From Gemmatimonadaceae bacterium (lineage in GTDB: Bacteria; Gemmatimonadota; Gemmatimonadetes; Gemmatimonadales; Gemmatimonadaceae), in the NCBI GenBank assembly GCA_036273715.1, contig DASUHB010000069.1:146346-210345 (forward strand): a DNA stretch of 64,000 nt, written 5' to 3'. The first letter of the stretch is position 1, and every line of letters begins with the position of its first letter. Positions 51,901 to 59,926 of the stretch are shown in pieces. The notes below the pieces were generated by a model. The model saw nothing but the letters and a program-made list of their open reading frames with translations. It ran no database searches and had not been told where the DNA came from. The position numbers were made by a program, and so were the translations under genes.

Positions 51901-52119
51901 TTGGCCGACCTCACCGCTGGGCAGGTTGATGTGAAACTGGCCGTCGTCACCAGCGATGGTGCCCAGCCTCGTGCCCTGGATGACGACGGTGGCGTTGGCC
52001 AGCGGGGTTCCGCCCTCGCCGCGAACGTGGCCTTGCACGACGTCCTGGGCCGCGAGCACGGCGGGCGCCAGAACGAGCGCGAGTGCGAGTCGCGATGCTT
52101 GACGAAGTCCTCGGTCCAT
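48949..52119 (-). CDS. SusC/RagA-family TonB-linked outer-membrane receptor
   Basis: 1056 residues. Signal MDRGLRQASRLALALVLAPA; a carboxypeptidase-D-regulatory-like domain (GHVRGEGGTPLANATVVIQG); a plug with SVDIRIRGSNSITGDNNPLF, VVDGIPIRNRNRG and ASITVLKGPNAAALYGAEAA, NGAVIITTKHG; then a 22-strand barrel ending NVKSIGISLQVTP. It imports substrates bound by SusD in a TonB-dependent way; the substrate is not given by the sequence. No glycoside hydrolase lies in the same operon, so this is not a classical polysaccharide utilisation locus. Confidence 0.94.
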   Translation of the reverse strand: MDRGLRQASRLALALVLAPAVLAAQDVVQGHVRGEGGTPLANATVVIQGTRLGTIAGDDGQFHINLPSGEVGQTVTIAARLIGYREHATSVKLSAGTNVVDFTLEAAPVQLQGMVVVAEGQEKQKSQLGTSTQSVSADQLNTAHTDNFLNQLGAKVSGVEITSPGTQGGSVDIRIRGSNSITGDNNPLFVVDGIPIRNRNRGSYFNQGGADANGGWDYGSTISDINQDDIASITVLKGPNAAALYGAEAANGAVIITTKHGANSDGKIETRLTTSYSFDKVGILPDFQNEYGQGSAGQFSYYDGEGHGIADGDDQSYGPRLNGQPIDQFTGPGQPWIAHPNNVASFFNTGGTTDIDLSVSGGTNAANARMAVGVQNVDGVVPNNFLHKWTSSLAGNLKIGNKLTTNASLEFLRNNGLNRPGVGYNAGILEGLDVWFGRQVDMAALKANYNKFDAFGNRYNWNTNYHSNPYFLQYDNPQSDTRNQYIGSVSATYQITDWLSATGRAGGNIFNTTNSQDIASQNTSWAGAGFAKLGYAGAFTLYNDNQTDYTTTALLNATKQLTSRLQVDGLLAAAENKQSFADNQQQTLGISVPGIYNVSNAAIAPTLDQYAEKLQTNSVFGSASFTWDQWWTVEGTARNDWSSTLPANKNSYFYPSVNTSVILTNAIPSLKSNVLSYVKLRGAIAKVGSSAQPYSLATTFNGQSTKFAGQQLYSLADALANPDLKPEITRSDEVGAEIGLFGDRASIDMSYYDKATSNQIIAVPVSPTTGYQEKWINAGKITNKGFEALLNLTPVRTHAGTFEWNTTFSFAMNRSRVDALSPGIETIVLGSSWALNVEARKGQPYGALYGYTELRDSATGQLLLSGGLPQIGPQKVLGTVQPDWTGGWNNEFRIKNVTLSALLDIHEGGSIFSVTNFFGVETGVLASTLHGREKDWNDPGLVIKGIDQATGQPNTTVVTTEEYEQSLFEIHQPFVYKDSYIKLREVRAGIDVPRSLTGMMHVSQLNIAVFGRNLWTDTKVPNIDPEFAMQAGNFQGVEFAALPNVKSIGISLQVTP

Positions 52120-52559
52120 GCCTTCCTCCTGTGCGCGTCGCGTCCGTGGTAGGTGAACGGCATCGGCGGCGTGGGGAACGCATTCTTCGGAACCGCCGAT
52201 GTCACGTTAGGCGCGGTGACGCATCGCGCCGTGTGCCGGCAGGTATGATGAAGCGGGGTCACAGCGCAGACAGCGCGCGGCGGGCAGGATTCACAGAGGC
52301 TTGACCGATTCTTGACAAATGGGAGCCGAGCTCGGCCTTGCGTTAGCACGTCGCTGGTCGGCGTAACCAGACGAGCTCGGCATGATGTCAGGAAAATGTG
52401 ATGAGGCGGGAAGCTGAGGCAGCGCGCACGCGAATTAGGCTCGCCGCTTAGCGACCCGATCGTGGTCGGTCGTCGCGCCAGAGCCCGGGTGTGGCGCGAA
52501 CCACCCCGCCTAACGGCTGAGCGCCGAGGGACGCCCGGGCCGAGCGGCGCCGCTTCGGC
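52120..52559. other. 440-base region upstream of SusC
   Basis: Carries three heptamers (52206, 52509, 52558). Between them no open frame looks real and no riboswitch-like structure was found. The susC promoter should be within the last 150 bases upstream of 52119, but no clear hexamers were identified. Confidence 0.4.
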
Positions 52560-52916
52560 CTAACGGCCGAGGATGATTTGCTCGGTCGCACCGGGGCTGA
52601 TGACGAACCGGATGCGCTGCGTACGGCCGCTCACGGATGGCACCGCCACGAGCGCCAGACGCGCGCCCGGGTACACGACGCGCCGCGGCACCCGGATCTC
52701 GACCGTCTGGAGCGGTGAGATCGTACCGACGTCGAGATTCTGACTGCCGTCGGTCACATAGAGCTGATAGCCCAACGGCAGTTGATTGCGGACCGTGAGA
52801 TATGCCGGTGCGCCCCGGGCGTCTTCGGATGGCCGATGATGTGCGCAGGCTCCCAAGCCCGCCACCGACACAGCCGCCACTGCGCTCAAAGCGAGCGCGA
52901 CCGCGAAGCGCTTCAT
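52560..52916 (-). CDS. Small lipoprotein of unknown function
   Basis: 118 residues from MKRFAVALALSAVAAVSVAG, lipobox LGAC. The mature part is a small beta sandwich: YLTVRNQLPLGYQLYVTDGS, LDVGTISPLQTVEIRVPRRV, ARLALVAVPSVSGRTQRIRF, ending TEQIILGR. GGGAGGAG lies 7 bases upstream. The stop coincides with a GCCTAAC (52558-52564). Divergent from the GH15 gene. Confidence 0.75.
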   Translation of the reverse strand: MKRFAVALALSAVAAVSVAGLGACAHHRPSEDARGAPAYLTVRNQLPLGYQLYVTDGSQNLDVGTISPLQTVEIRVPRRVVYPGARLALVAVPSVSGRTQRIRFVISPGATEQIILGR

Positions 52917-53159
52917 GGATCGCTCCTCCCGAGACGGATACCCGCCGACGCGACGAATCTTCCCGACACGCTCAGCTAGATCAAGAGGCGGGCCATTCGC
53001 GGGTCTCCGATGCAGGTCTCTACTCCCGCGAAATCGCACTCGCGACCTTCCATCGGGCAGTGCACGCCTCACGCGCGGCGCGTACATTCCGATGAGAGAA
53101 TGGCGCGGGCTGGAGTCCATCGCCCGTGCGACGAGCTCTCCTCTTCTCACCCCATTGTG

Positions 53160-55562
53160 ATGACCGACAATCGACGCATGGCGCCCGGCGCGCCCGGCAT
53201 CGAACCGCGGTGGACATCGAGCGCCAAGTCCGGCGTCGGCTCGGCGATCTCCGGCTCGAGCCACGTCTGGTTCACGCTCAGCCACGGCATCTTCAACGAG
53301 ATCTATTTCCCCGATGTCGACATGCCGTGCACGCGCGACATGGGCATGCTCGTCACCGACGGCGAAGAGTTCTTCTCCGAAGAGAAACGCCACGCGTCGC
53401 ACGAGATCGCGCACATCGCGCCCGGCGTGCCCGGATTCCGGCTGCGCAATACGTGCGAACACCTCCGGTATCGCATCGACAAGCACGTGGTGGCATCAGT
53501 CCGGCACGACGCGGTGCTCCAGCAAACGAAATTCATTGTCCAGCGCGGCTCGCTCAGCGACTACCACCTCTACGTGCTGCTCTCGCCGCACCTCGGCTGC
53601 CGCGGCGCAGAGAACATCGCCTGGCTGGACGACTACAAGGGCATGCCGATGTTGTTCGCACGCCGCGCCGACTACGCACTCGCGTTGGCGTGCAACGCGC
53701 CGTGGCTCGCGCGCAGCGTCGGCTTCGTGGGTGTGTCCGACGGCTGGCAGGACCTCGAGGCGCACAAGAAGCTCACGTGGCGCTACGACGTGGCCGACTC
53801 GGGCAACGTGGCGCTCACGGGCGAGATCGACATTGCCGCATGCGACGGCGAGTTCCTGCTCGCGTTAGGCTTCGGCCGCGACGAGGCCAAGGCCGCATTC
53901 GCCGCGCGCTCGGCCATCTATCACGGATTCGAGCGGGCACACGCGGCGTACGCGCACGGCTGGCAGCAGTGGCAGCATGCGCTCGTGACCAACAAGCCGG
54001 GCATGCCGGGCGATCCCAAGGTGCGCGGCGTCAGCTCCGCGGCCCTGCGCGTCCATGAGTCCAAGCGATTCGCGTCGGCGATCATCGCGAGTTTGTCGAT
54101 CCCGTGGGGGTTCGCCAAGGGCGACAACGATCTCGGCGGCTACCACCTCGTGTGGCCGCGCGATCTCGTCGAGGCGGCCGGCGGACTGCTCGCCGCCGGC
54201 GCGACGCAGGACGCGCACCGCGTGCTCAACTATCTGGCGGCCACGCAGGAAGCCGACGGGCACTGGGCGCAGAACATGTGGCTCGACGGTGTGCCCTACT
54301 GGAACGGCGTCCAGTTGGACGAAGCAGCGTTCCCGATCCTGCTCGTCGATCTCCTGCAGCGCGAGGACGAGCTGTCGCTGGACGACCTCGAGCGCGTGTG
54401 GCCGATCGTTAGGCGTGCGGCGGCCTTCATCGCGCGCTGCGGGCCGGGCACGCCGCAGGACCGGTGGGAGGAGAACGCCGGCCTGTCGCCGTTCACGCTG
54501 GCCGTGGAAATCGCGGCGCTCCTCGCCGCGGCGCAGCTGGCCGAGCAGCACGGCGAGATGGCGGTCGCGCGCTATTTGCGCGAGACGGCCGATGGATGGA
54601 ACGACGACATCGAGCGCTGGACGTATGCCGCCGACACCGAGCTGGCGCGCAAGTTAGGCATCGAAGGCTATTACGTGCGCATCGCGCCGGTCGCCGCCGA
54701 GACGGCCGCGTCGCCCAGGCAGGGCTTCGTCCCCATCAAGATGACCCTGCCCGACATCGACGCCGAGTCGAGCATGGTGGTGAGCCCGGACGCGCTGGCG
54801 TTAGTCAGATTCGGGCTCCGCGCCGCCGACGACCCGCGCATCGTCAACACCGTCCGCGCGATCGACGCGGTGCTCAAGCGCGAACTGCCCTACGGTCCGG
54901 GATGGCGCCGCTACACGGGCGACCGCTATGGCGAATACGACGATGGGTCGCCGTACAACGGCGGCGGCATCGGACGCTGCTGGCCGTTGCTCACCGGCGA
55001 ACGCGCACATTACGAGCTCGCCGCCGGCCGCCCAGAGCGTGCGCTCGATCTGCTGCGCATCATGGAGAAGTCCGCGAGCAACACCGGGATGATTCCCGAG
55101 CAGGTCTGGGACGCGCCGGACATTCCCGACCTCGAGCTCTTCAACGGGCGTCCCGCAGGCTCAGCCATGCCGCTCGTGTGGGCGCACGCCGAACACATCA
55201 AGCTCTGCCGCTCGATTGCCGACGGCCGCGTGTTCGACACGCCGTCGCTCACCGCGCAACGCTACGTCTTGCAGCGCACGCCATCGCAATTCGCGGCGTG
55301 GCGATTCAACCTCAAGCGACGGCGCATGCCGCAGGGCAGAACACTGCGCATCGAAGTGCTCGCTCCAGCGATGGTTCACTGGAGCGCCGACGGTTGGCGC
55401 ACCACGACTGACACGCCGACGCAGGCGACGGGACTCGGCGTCTTCGTCGCCGACCTGCCCACCGAACGTCTCGGTATCGACGACGAGGTGGTGTTCACGC
55501 TTTTCTGGCCGGCCGAGCAGCGCTGGGAAGGCGTAGACTACACTGTCGTTGTGGAGGGGTAA
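53160..55562 (+). CDS. GH15-family glucoamylase / glucodextranase-type enzyme
   Basis: 800 residues, no signal peptide, so cytoplasmic. N-terminal beta-sandwich (GSSHVWFTLSHGIFNEIYFP, YRIDKHVVASVRHDAVLQQT) and an (alpha/alpha)6 barrel from ~270: YHLVWPRDLVEAAGGLLAAG, DGVPYWNGVQLDEAAFPILL. Catalytic pair: general acid Glu in RWEENAGLSPFTLAVEIAAL and general base Glu in NTGMIPEQVWDAPDIPD. It releases glucose from alpha-glucans. An extra ~100-residue C-terminal beta domain ends VDYTVVVEG. Glucose made here can be phosphorylated by glk at the far right. ATG 53160 has no obvious ribosome site. Confidence 0.93.
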   Translation: MTDNRRMAPGAPGIEPRWTSSAKSGVGSAISGSSHVWFTLSHGIFNEIYFPDVDMPCTRDMGMLVTDGEEFFSEEKRHASHEIAHIAPGVPGFRLRNTCEHLRYRIDKHVVASVRHDAVLQQTKFIVQRGSLSDYHLYVLLSPHLGCRGAENIAWLDDYKGMPMLFARRADYALALACNAPWLARSVGFVGVSDGWQDLEAHKKLTWRYDVADSGNVALTGEIDIAACDGEFLLALGFGRDEAKAAFAARSAIYHGFERAHAAYAHGWQQWQHALVTNKPGMPGDPKVRGVSSAALRVHESKRFASAIIASLSIPWGFAKGDNDLGGYHLVWPRDLVEAAGGLLAAGATQDAHRVLNYLAATQEADGHWAQNMWLDGVPYWNGVQLDEAAFPILLVDLLQREDELSLDDLERVWPIVRRAAAFIARCGPGTPQDRWEENAGLSPFTLAVEIAALLAAAQLAEQHGEMAVARYLRETADGWNDDIERWTYAADTELARKLGIEGYYVRIAPVAAETAASPRQGFVPIKMTLPDIDAESSMVVSPDALALVRFGLRAADDPRIVNTVRAIDAVLKRELPYGPGWRRYTGDRYGEYDDGSPYNGGGIGRCWPLLTGERAHYELAAGRPERALDLLRIMEKSASNTGMIPEQVWDAPDIPDLELFNGRPAGSAMPLVWAHAEHIKLCRSIADGRVFDTPSLTAQRYVLQRTPSQFAAWRFNLKRRRMPQGRTLRIEVLAPAMVHWSADGWRTTTDTPTQATGLGVFVADLPTERLGIDDEVVFTLFWPAEQRWEGVDYTVVVEG

Positions 55563-55571
55563 AGCTGGACA

Positions 55572-55756
55572 GAAAGGCGGACAGACAAAGACAACGCCGG
55601 ATACTGCCGATCAAGAGGGTGTCACCTGCACTGTTTTCGCGGCGTGCTTGGCGCGATCGATGCGTGAAGGCGGACAAGGAAAGACAGGCCGGACACGTCC
55701 GGATGAACTTTTTGCTTGTCCGGTCTCGTCCGGTACGTCCGTTTTGTCCGCCTTTC
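55572..55756. repeat. Palindrome-rich spacer with iterated GGCGGACA boxes
   Basis: GAAAGGCGGACA (55572-55583) and TGTCCGCCTTTC (55745-55756) are perfect inverted copies; AAGGCGGACAA (55667-55677) pairs with TTGTCCGCCTT (55744-55754) as well. Inside lies CCGGACACGTCCGG. The box type resembles the palindromic element at 28184-28320. It fills the 235-base gap between the GH15 and DksA-like genes. Confidence 0.6.
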
Positions 55757-55797
55757 GCTCTTTCGCCCTTTAGTTCCGTCCTCAGTCCGCCTTACAA

Positions 55798-56148
55798 ATG
55801 CCCCTCACCAAAGCACAACTCGAACACTTTCGCAAACGGCTACTCGAGGAGCGAGAGCGCGTGGCGCGCGATCTCGCGCGCTATCACGCAAAGACCGAGT
55901 CGTCGCTGCGTGATGAATCAGGCGAGTTGTCCGCGGCGCCGGTGCACCTGGCCGATCTGGGAACCGACACGGAAGATCAGGAGCTGGATGCGTCCAACGC
56001 GGCGCGACAATCGTTCGAGCTCGAGGAAATCGATGCGGCGCTGGAGCGGCTGTACCATCGGCCGGAAGAATACGGCACGTGCGAGAAGACGGGTCAGCCG
56101 ATTCCTTACGAGCGGCTGGACCTGATTCCGTGGGCGAGAACCTGTTAA
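55798..56148 (+). CDS. TraR/DksA-family protein, incomplete zinc finger
   Basis: 116 residues. A coiled-coil hairpin (LTKAQLEHFRKRLLEERERV ... LELDASNAARQSFELEEIDA) is followed by a shortened finger YGTCEKTGQPIPYERLDLIP with the last Cys as the final residue (WARTC). Canonical DksA has C-x2-C...C-x2-C; here only one Cys of each pair remains, as in YteA-like proteins. Role: probably binds the RNA polymerase secondary channel and modulates transcription. Its TAA overlaps the rpiA stop on the other strand. Confidence 0.85.
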   Translation: MPLTKAQLEHFRKRLLEERERVARDLARYHAKTESSLRDESGELSAAPVHLADLGTDTEDQELDASNAARQSFELEEIDAALERLYHRPEEYGTCEKTGQPIPYERLDLIPWARTC

Positions 56149-56825
56149 GGCGGACTGAAGGCGCCCACGATGATCTCGGCGGCGAGTCCGAGGAACAGGC
56201 CGGTGTCGACCACACCGGGGCGCGCGCGCAGCTCGCGGTGCACGGCGTCGGGGTCGGCAATGCCGTTCGGGAAGCGCGCGTCGATCAGGTAGTGGCCTTC
56301 GTCGGTCAGGAATGGGCGTTCGGCGCCGCCTAACCGCAGCATCGGCTCCGCGCCTAACGCACGCAGCGCGTCCAAATGGGCCTGCCAGCCGAACGTGACC
56401 ACTTCCACCGGAAGCGGATAGCGCGCGCCGAGGTGCGGCACGAGCTTGCCCGGGTCGACGACGAGAATCCACCGCGCGCTGCGCGTGGCGACGATCTTCT
56501 CGCGCAACAGTGCGCCGCCGCCGCCTTTGAGCACCCGGCGGGCGGGATCGATCTCGTCGGCACCGTCGATAGTGACGTCCACGCGCGGGTGGCGCTCGAG
56601 GGTGGTGAGCGGGATGCCGTATTCGAGCGCCAGGTGATGTGACGCGTTCGACGTCGGGATGCCGACGATGTCTCGCAGCTCGCCGGCAGCGATGCGGCGG
56701 CCGAGCTCTTCGATCGCGAACGCCGCCGTGCTGCCGGTGCCTAACCCAACGACCGCGCCGGAGCGCACGGCCTCGACCGCGCGCACGGCCGCGTCGCGCT
56801 TGGCGGCCGCGCGCACATCCGTCAC
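56145..56825 (-). CDS. rpiA: Ribose-5-phosphate isomerase A
   Basis: 226 residues from GTG 56825. Interconverts ribulose-5-P and ribose-5-P. Motifs: VGLGTGSTAAFAIEELGRRI, VTIDGADEIDPARRVLKGGG, GALLREKIVATRSARW. Last gene of the pentose phosphate operon. The GTG overlaps the zwf stop (GTGA). Its stop TAA is antisense to the stop of the convergent DksA-like gene (shared TTAA, 56145-56148). Confidence 0.95.
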   Translation of the reverse strand: MTDVRAAAKRDAAVRAVEAVRSGAVVGLGTGSTAAFAIEELGRRIAAGELRDIVGIPTSNASHHLALEYGIPLTTLERHPRVDVTIDGADEIDPARRVLKGGGGALLREKIVATRSARWILVVDPGKLVPHLGARYPLPVEVVTFGWQAHLDALRALGAEPMLRLGGAERPFLTDEGHYLIDARFPNGIADPDAVHRELRARPGVVDTGLFLGLAAEIIVGAFSPP

Positions 56826-58384
56826 GGCTCCCGCCACGCCGCGCCGTCCTTGGCCATCAGCGCGTCGGCCGCCGACGGCCCCCAGGTGCCCGAGGTGTAG
56901 TTCGGCAGTTTCACCAAGCCGGGATTCTTCCACCCATCGATGATCGGATCGATGATCCGCCACGACGCTTCCACCTCGTCCCAGCGGGCGAACAACGTGG
57001 CGTCGCCCAACATGCAGTCGAGCAGCAGCGTTTCATATGCCGGGTGCGCCGACTGCCCGTACGCGTCGGCGTAGTTGAACACCATGCGGACCGGCGCCAT
57101 CTGCACATCCACGCCGGGCACCTTGGTCTCGAATCGCAACGAAATGCCTTCGTCCGGCTGGATGCGCATCACGAGCACGTTGCGCTCGATCGGCAACCCG
57201 CCGCGGATGCGAAAGAGCGAGTGCGGCGGCTCCTTGAACTGCACGGCGATTTCAGTGGCGTGCTTGGCAAGACGCTTGCCCGACCGCAGAAAGAACGGCA
57301 CACCGTGCCATCGCCAGTTGTCCACCGTGAACCGGATGGCGGCGTAAGTCGGCACCCGCGAGTCCTTGGCGACGCCGGGCTCGTCGCGGTACGCGATCAC
57401 GTGCTCGCCGTTCACTTCACCCGCGTCGTACTGTCCGATCACCGACATGTCGTCGGCGTCTTCGGGCGCGATGGGGTGAATCGCGCCGAGCACCTTGGCC
57501 TTCTCGCCGCGCACGGCATCGGCGTCGAATGCGTTAGGCGGCTCCATCGCGGTGAGCGTCAGCAGCTGCATCAGGTGGTTCTGAAACATGTCGCGGATCA
57601 CACCCGACTCTTCGTAATACGACGCCCGGTGTTCCACGCCCACCGTCTCGGCGGCCGTGATCTGCACGTGGTGCACGAAATTCCGGTTCCACACGGGCTC
57701 GAAGATCGAGTTCGCGAACCGGAGCACCAAAATGTTCTGGACGGTTTCCTTTCCGAGATAGTGATCGATGCGGTAGATCTGCTGCTCGGAAAACAAGGAG
57801 AGCAACAACTTGTCGAGTGCGCGTGCGCTGTCGAGATCGCGCCCGAACGGTTTTTCGATCACGATGCGCGCCCACTTCTTGTCATCGCGCACGGTGCGCG
57901 GGACGAGACCGCTCTCCGACGCGCGTCTGGCGGCATCGGGATACAAGCTCGGCGGGATCGCGAGATAGATGAGCCGCCCCGCTTCGCTGTCGTCTTCGCC
58001 CTCGAATTCGGCAACGCGCTGCGTCACGGCCTTGTACGTATCGGCCGATTTCAGATCGCCGCGCACGAATCGCAGCATGCCGAGAAACTTGGTGAGCTCC
58101 GGTCCGTCCGTGACTTTGATTTCGTCGGAGCTCTTGAGCGCATCGCTCATCGCGGCGCGAAACGAATCGTCGGTGTAGTTGTCGCGCCCAACGCCGATGA
58201 TGATCGACTCGGGGTCGAGCAGACCGTCGCACGCCAGGTGGGCGAGCGCCGGCATCAGCTTTCTCCGCGTGAGGTCGCCGCCGGCGCCGAGGATGACCAT
58301 GGCGCAGCGAGCTGCCTTGCGCATCTGCGGTTCGGCGACCCGCTCGTGCGCGAGCGTTGCCGGCGCAACGATCGGCGTGCTCAT
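56822..58384 (-). CDS. zwf: Glucose-6-phosphate 1-dehydrogenase
   Basis: 520 residues. First step of the oxidative branch, producing NADPH (or NADH). Nucleotide site VILGAGGDLTRRKLMPALAH; active site RIDHYLGKETVQNILVLRFA with the catalytic His; NKPFGRDLDSARALDKLL-type helix (IVIEKPFGRDLDSARALDKL). Full length; the first ~24 residues are a leader (MSTPIVAPATLAHERVAEPQ). ATGA overlap with gnd upstream (58381-58384) and GTGA with rpiA. Confidence 0.96.
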   Translation of the reverse strand: MSTPIVAPATLAHERVAEPQMRKAARCAMVILGAGGDLTRRKLMPALAHLACDGLLDPESIIIGVGRDNYTDDSFRAAMSDALKSSDEIKVTDGPELTKFLGMLRFVRGDLKSADTYKAVTQRVAEFEGEDDSEAGRLIYLAIPPSLYPDAARRASESGLVPRTVRDDKKWARIVIEKPFGRDLDSARALDKLLLSLFSEQQIYRIDHYLGKETVQNILVLRFANSIFEPVWNRNFVHHVQITAAETVGVEHRASYYEESGVIRDMFQNHLMQLLTLTAMEPPNAFDADAVRGEKAKVLGAIHPIAPEDADDMSVIGQYDAGEVNGEHVIAYRDEPGVAKDSRVPTYAAIRFTVDNWRWHGVPFFLRSGKRLAKHATEIAVQFKEPPHSLFRIRGGLPIERNVLVMRIQPDEGISLRFETKVPGVDVQMAPVRMVFNYADAYGQSAHPAYETLLLDCMLGDATLFARWDEVEASWRIIDPIIDGWKNPGLVKLPNYTSGTWGPSAADALMAKDGAAWREP

Positions 58385-59280
58385 GCCGAGTGCACCGCGT
58401 GTCCGCCGAATTCGTGGCGTAAGGCAGCGATCACCTTGGCGCCGAACGATTCGGATTGGCGCGAGCGCAGCCGCGTGAGCAGCGACAATGTGATCACCGG
58501 CGCGGGAACGTCGAGGTCGATCGCTTCCTGCACCGTCCAGCGTCCCTCGCCGGAGTCATCGACGTAGCCGCGCAGGTCCTTGAGCGATGGGTCGCGCGAG
58601 AACGCGGATTCGGCGAGCTCGTTGATCCACGAGCGCACGACGCTGCCGTGGTTCCAGACGGCGGCAACCTGGTGCAGATCGATGTCGAACTCCTTCGATG
58701 CATGCAGAATCTCGAAGCCTTCGGCGAACGCCTGCAGCATCCCGTATTCGATGCCGTTGTGCACCATCTTGACGTAGTGGCCGCTTCCCGTTGGGCCGAC
58801 GTGCGCGTACCCATCCTGTGGCGCGAGCGCTCGAAAGATCGGTTCGCAGGTCGACACCGCTTTGTCGTCGCCGCCGACCATGAGGCAGTAGCCGTTCTCG
58901 AGTCCCCAGACGCCGCCGCTCGTGCCCGAGTCGACGAACTCGATGCCTTTGGCGTGGAGCTCTCGGCCGCGGCGCACGGTATCGTGGAAATTGGAGTTGC
59001 CGCCATCGATGATGATGTCGCCGGTCGAGAGCTGGGGCAGCAGCTGGGCGATGGTGTCATCGACGGGCTTGCCGGCGGGCACCATGATCCACACGATCCG
59101 CGGCGCCGACAGTTTGGAGCACACGTCGGCGAGCGACGCGGCGCCGATCGCGCCCAACCCTGCCAGCTCCTTCACCGCATCGGCGCTGCGGTCGAACGCG
59201 ACGACCTCGTGTTTGGCGCCGAGCAGCCGTCGCGTCATGTTGCCGCCCATGCGGCCGAGTCCGATCATGCCCAATCGCAT
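58381..59280 (-). CDS. gnd: 6-phosphogluconate dehydrogenase, decarboxylating (short form)
   Basis: 299 residues, the short YqeC/GndA type rather than the ~470-residue form. MRLGMIGLGRMGGNMTRRLL binds the dinucleotide; IIDGGNSNFHDTVRRGRELH, FVDSGTSGGVWGLENGYCLM and the catalytic Lys/His segment HYVKMVHNGIEYGMLQAFAE are present. Makes ribulose-5-P, CO2 and reduced coenzyme. Lies 14 bases after the HAD gene and overlaps zwf. Confidence 0.95.
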   Translation of the reverse strand: MRLGMIGLGRMGGNMTRRLLGAKHEVVAFDRSADAVKELAGLGAIGAASLADVCSKLSAPRIVWIMVPAGKPVDDTIAQLLPQLSTGDIIIDGGNSNFHDTVRRGRELHAKGIEFVDSGTSGGVWGLENGYCLMVGGDDKAVSTCEPIFRALAPQDGYAHVGPTGSGHYVKMVHNGIEYGMLQAFAEGFEILHASKEFDIDLHQVAAVWNHGSVVRSWINELAESAFSRDPSLKDLRGYVDDSGEGRWTVQEAIDLDVPAPVITLSLLTRLRSRQSESFGAKVIAALRHEFGGHAVHSA

Positions 59281-59294
59281 AGTTCCAGATCCGA

Positions 59295-59912
59295 TCAGAA
59301 GTTGATGCCTAACGCGCCGAGCGCTGCACGGAGGTCGGCGGCAGACGTGAAGCGGATGGTGTGCATGCCGGCGTCGCGCGCCGGCTCGAGATTTTCTTCG
59401 CGGTCGTCGATGAACACGCTGCACGCGGGCGTCGCCCGGGTGAACGCGAGCGCGAGCTGGTACGCCCGCCGCGTCGGCTTCGACACGCCGAGCCAGCACG
59501 ACGAGAGGAACGCGTGGAAGATGTCGCCGAGGCCGAAGTACGAGATGCGGTGCAGGTTGAGCACTTCGGACTCGTTGTTCAGCGTGAACATGCGGTAGCG
59601 CCCGGTGCGGGCGAGCGCGCGCGCCACGGCCAGCGACTCTTCGTTAGGCACGCTGCGGCTCCGCATGTACGCGATGAACGCCTCGCGCGTGAACGGGCGC
59701 GGCTGCGCGAATACGGTGTGGTCGAGATATTCGTCGATCGTCATCCTCCCCGTTTCCCAGGCGGTGACGACGCCGTCGTGCCGGCGTTCCGTGTCCTTCG
59801 CGTCGTAGCCGAAGTGCTTCGCGGCTTCGGCGCGATCCGGGGTGCCCCACCCTGCCGTTCCCAGCACACCGCCGACATCGAAGAACAGGTGCGTGATGCC
59901 GTCGGTGGGCAT
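59295..59912 (-). CDS. HAD-superfamily hydrolase (sugar-phosphatase-like)
   Basis: 205 residues. Motif I is FFDVGGVLGTAGWG: Asp is followed by V-G-G-V-L rather than D-x-D, as in several haloacid-dehalogenase-type HADs; motif II MFTLNNESEVL; motif III/IV SKPTRRAYQLALAFT and SVFIDDREENLEPARDAGMH. Cap domain between residues 30 and 90. A phosphatase acting on a sugar phosphate is likely from its place inside the pentose phosphate operon, 14 bases after tal. ATG 59912 preferred; the open frame above it is antisense to tal coding sequence. Confidence 0.85.
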   Translation of the reverse strand: MPTDGITHLFFDVGGVLGTAGWGTPDRAEAAKHFGYDAKDTERRHDGVVTAWETGRMTIDEYLDHTVFAQPRPFTREAFIAYMRSRSVPNEESLAVARALARTGRYRMFTLNNESEVLNLHRISYFGLGDIFHAFLSSCWLGVSKPTRRAYQLALAFTRATPACSVFIDDREENLEPARDAGMHTIRFTSAADLRAALGALGINF

Positions 59913-59926
59913 CGGGCGAGCAGCGC

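Noticed and set aside
42513..52119. A classical polysaccharide utilisation locus
   Set aside because: SusC and SusD are present, but no glycoside hydrolase is in the operon; the GH15 enzyme is a separate, cytoplasmic, divergently placed gene and the BNR protein has no proven enzyme activity.
56639..58567. A 642-residue plus-strand frame
   Set aside because: Antisense to zwf and gnd; composition typical of a shadow frame in GC-rich DNA.
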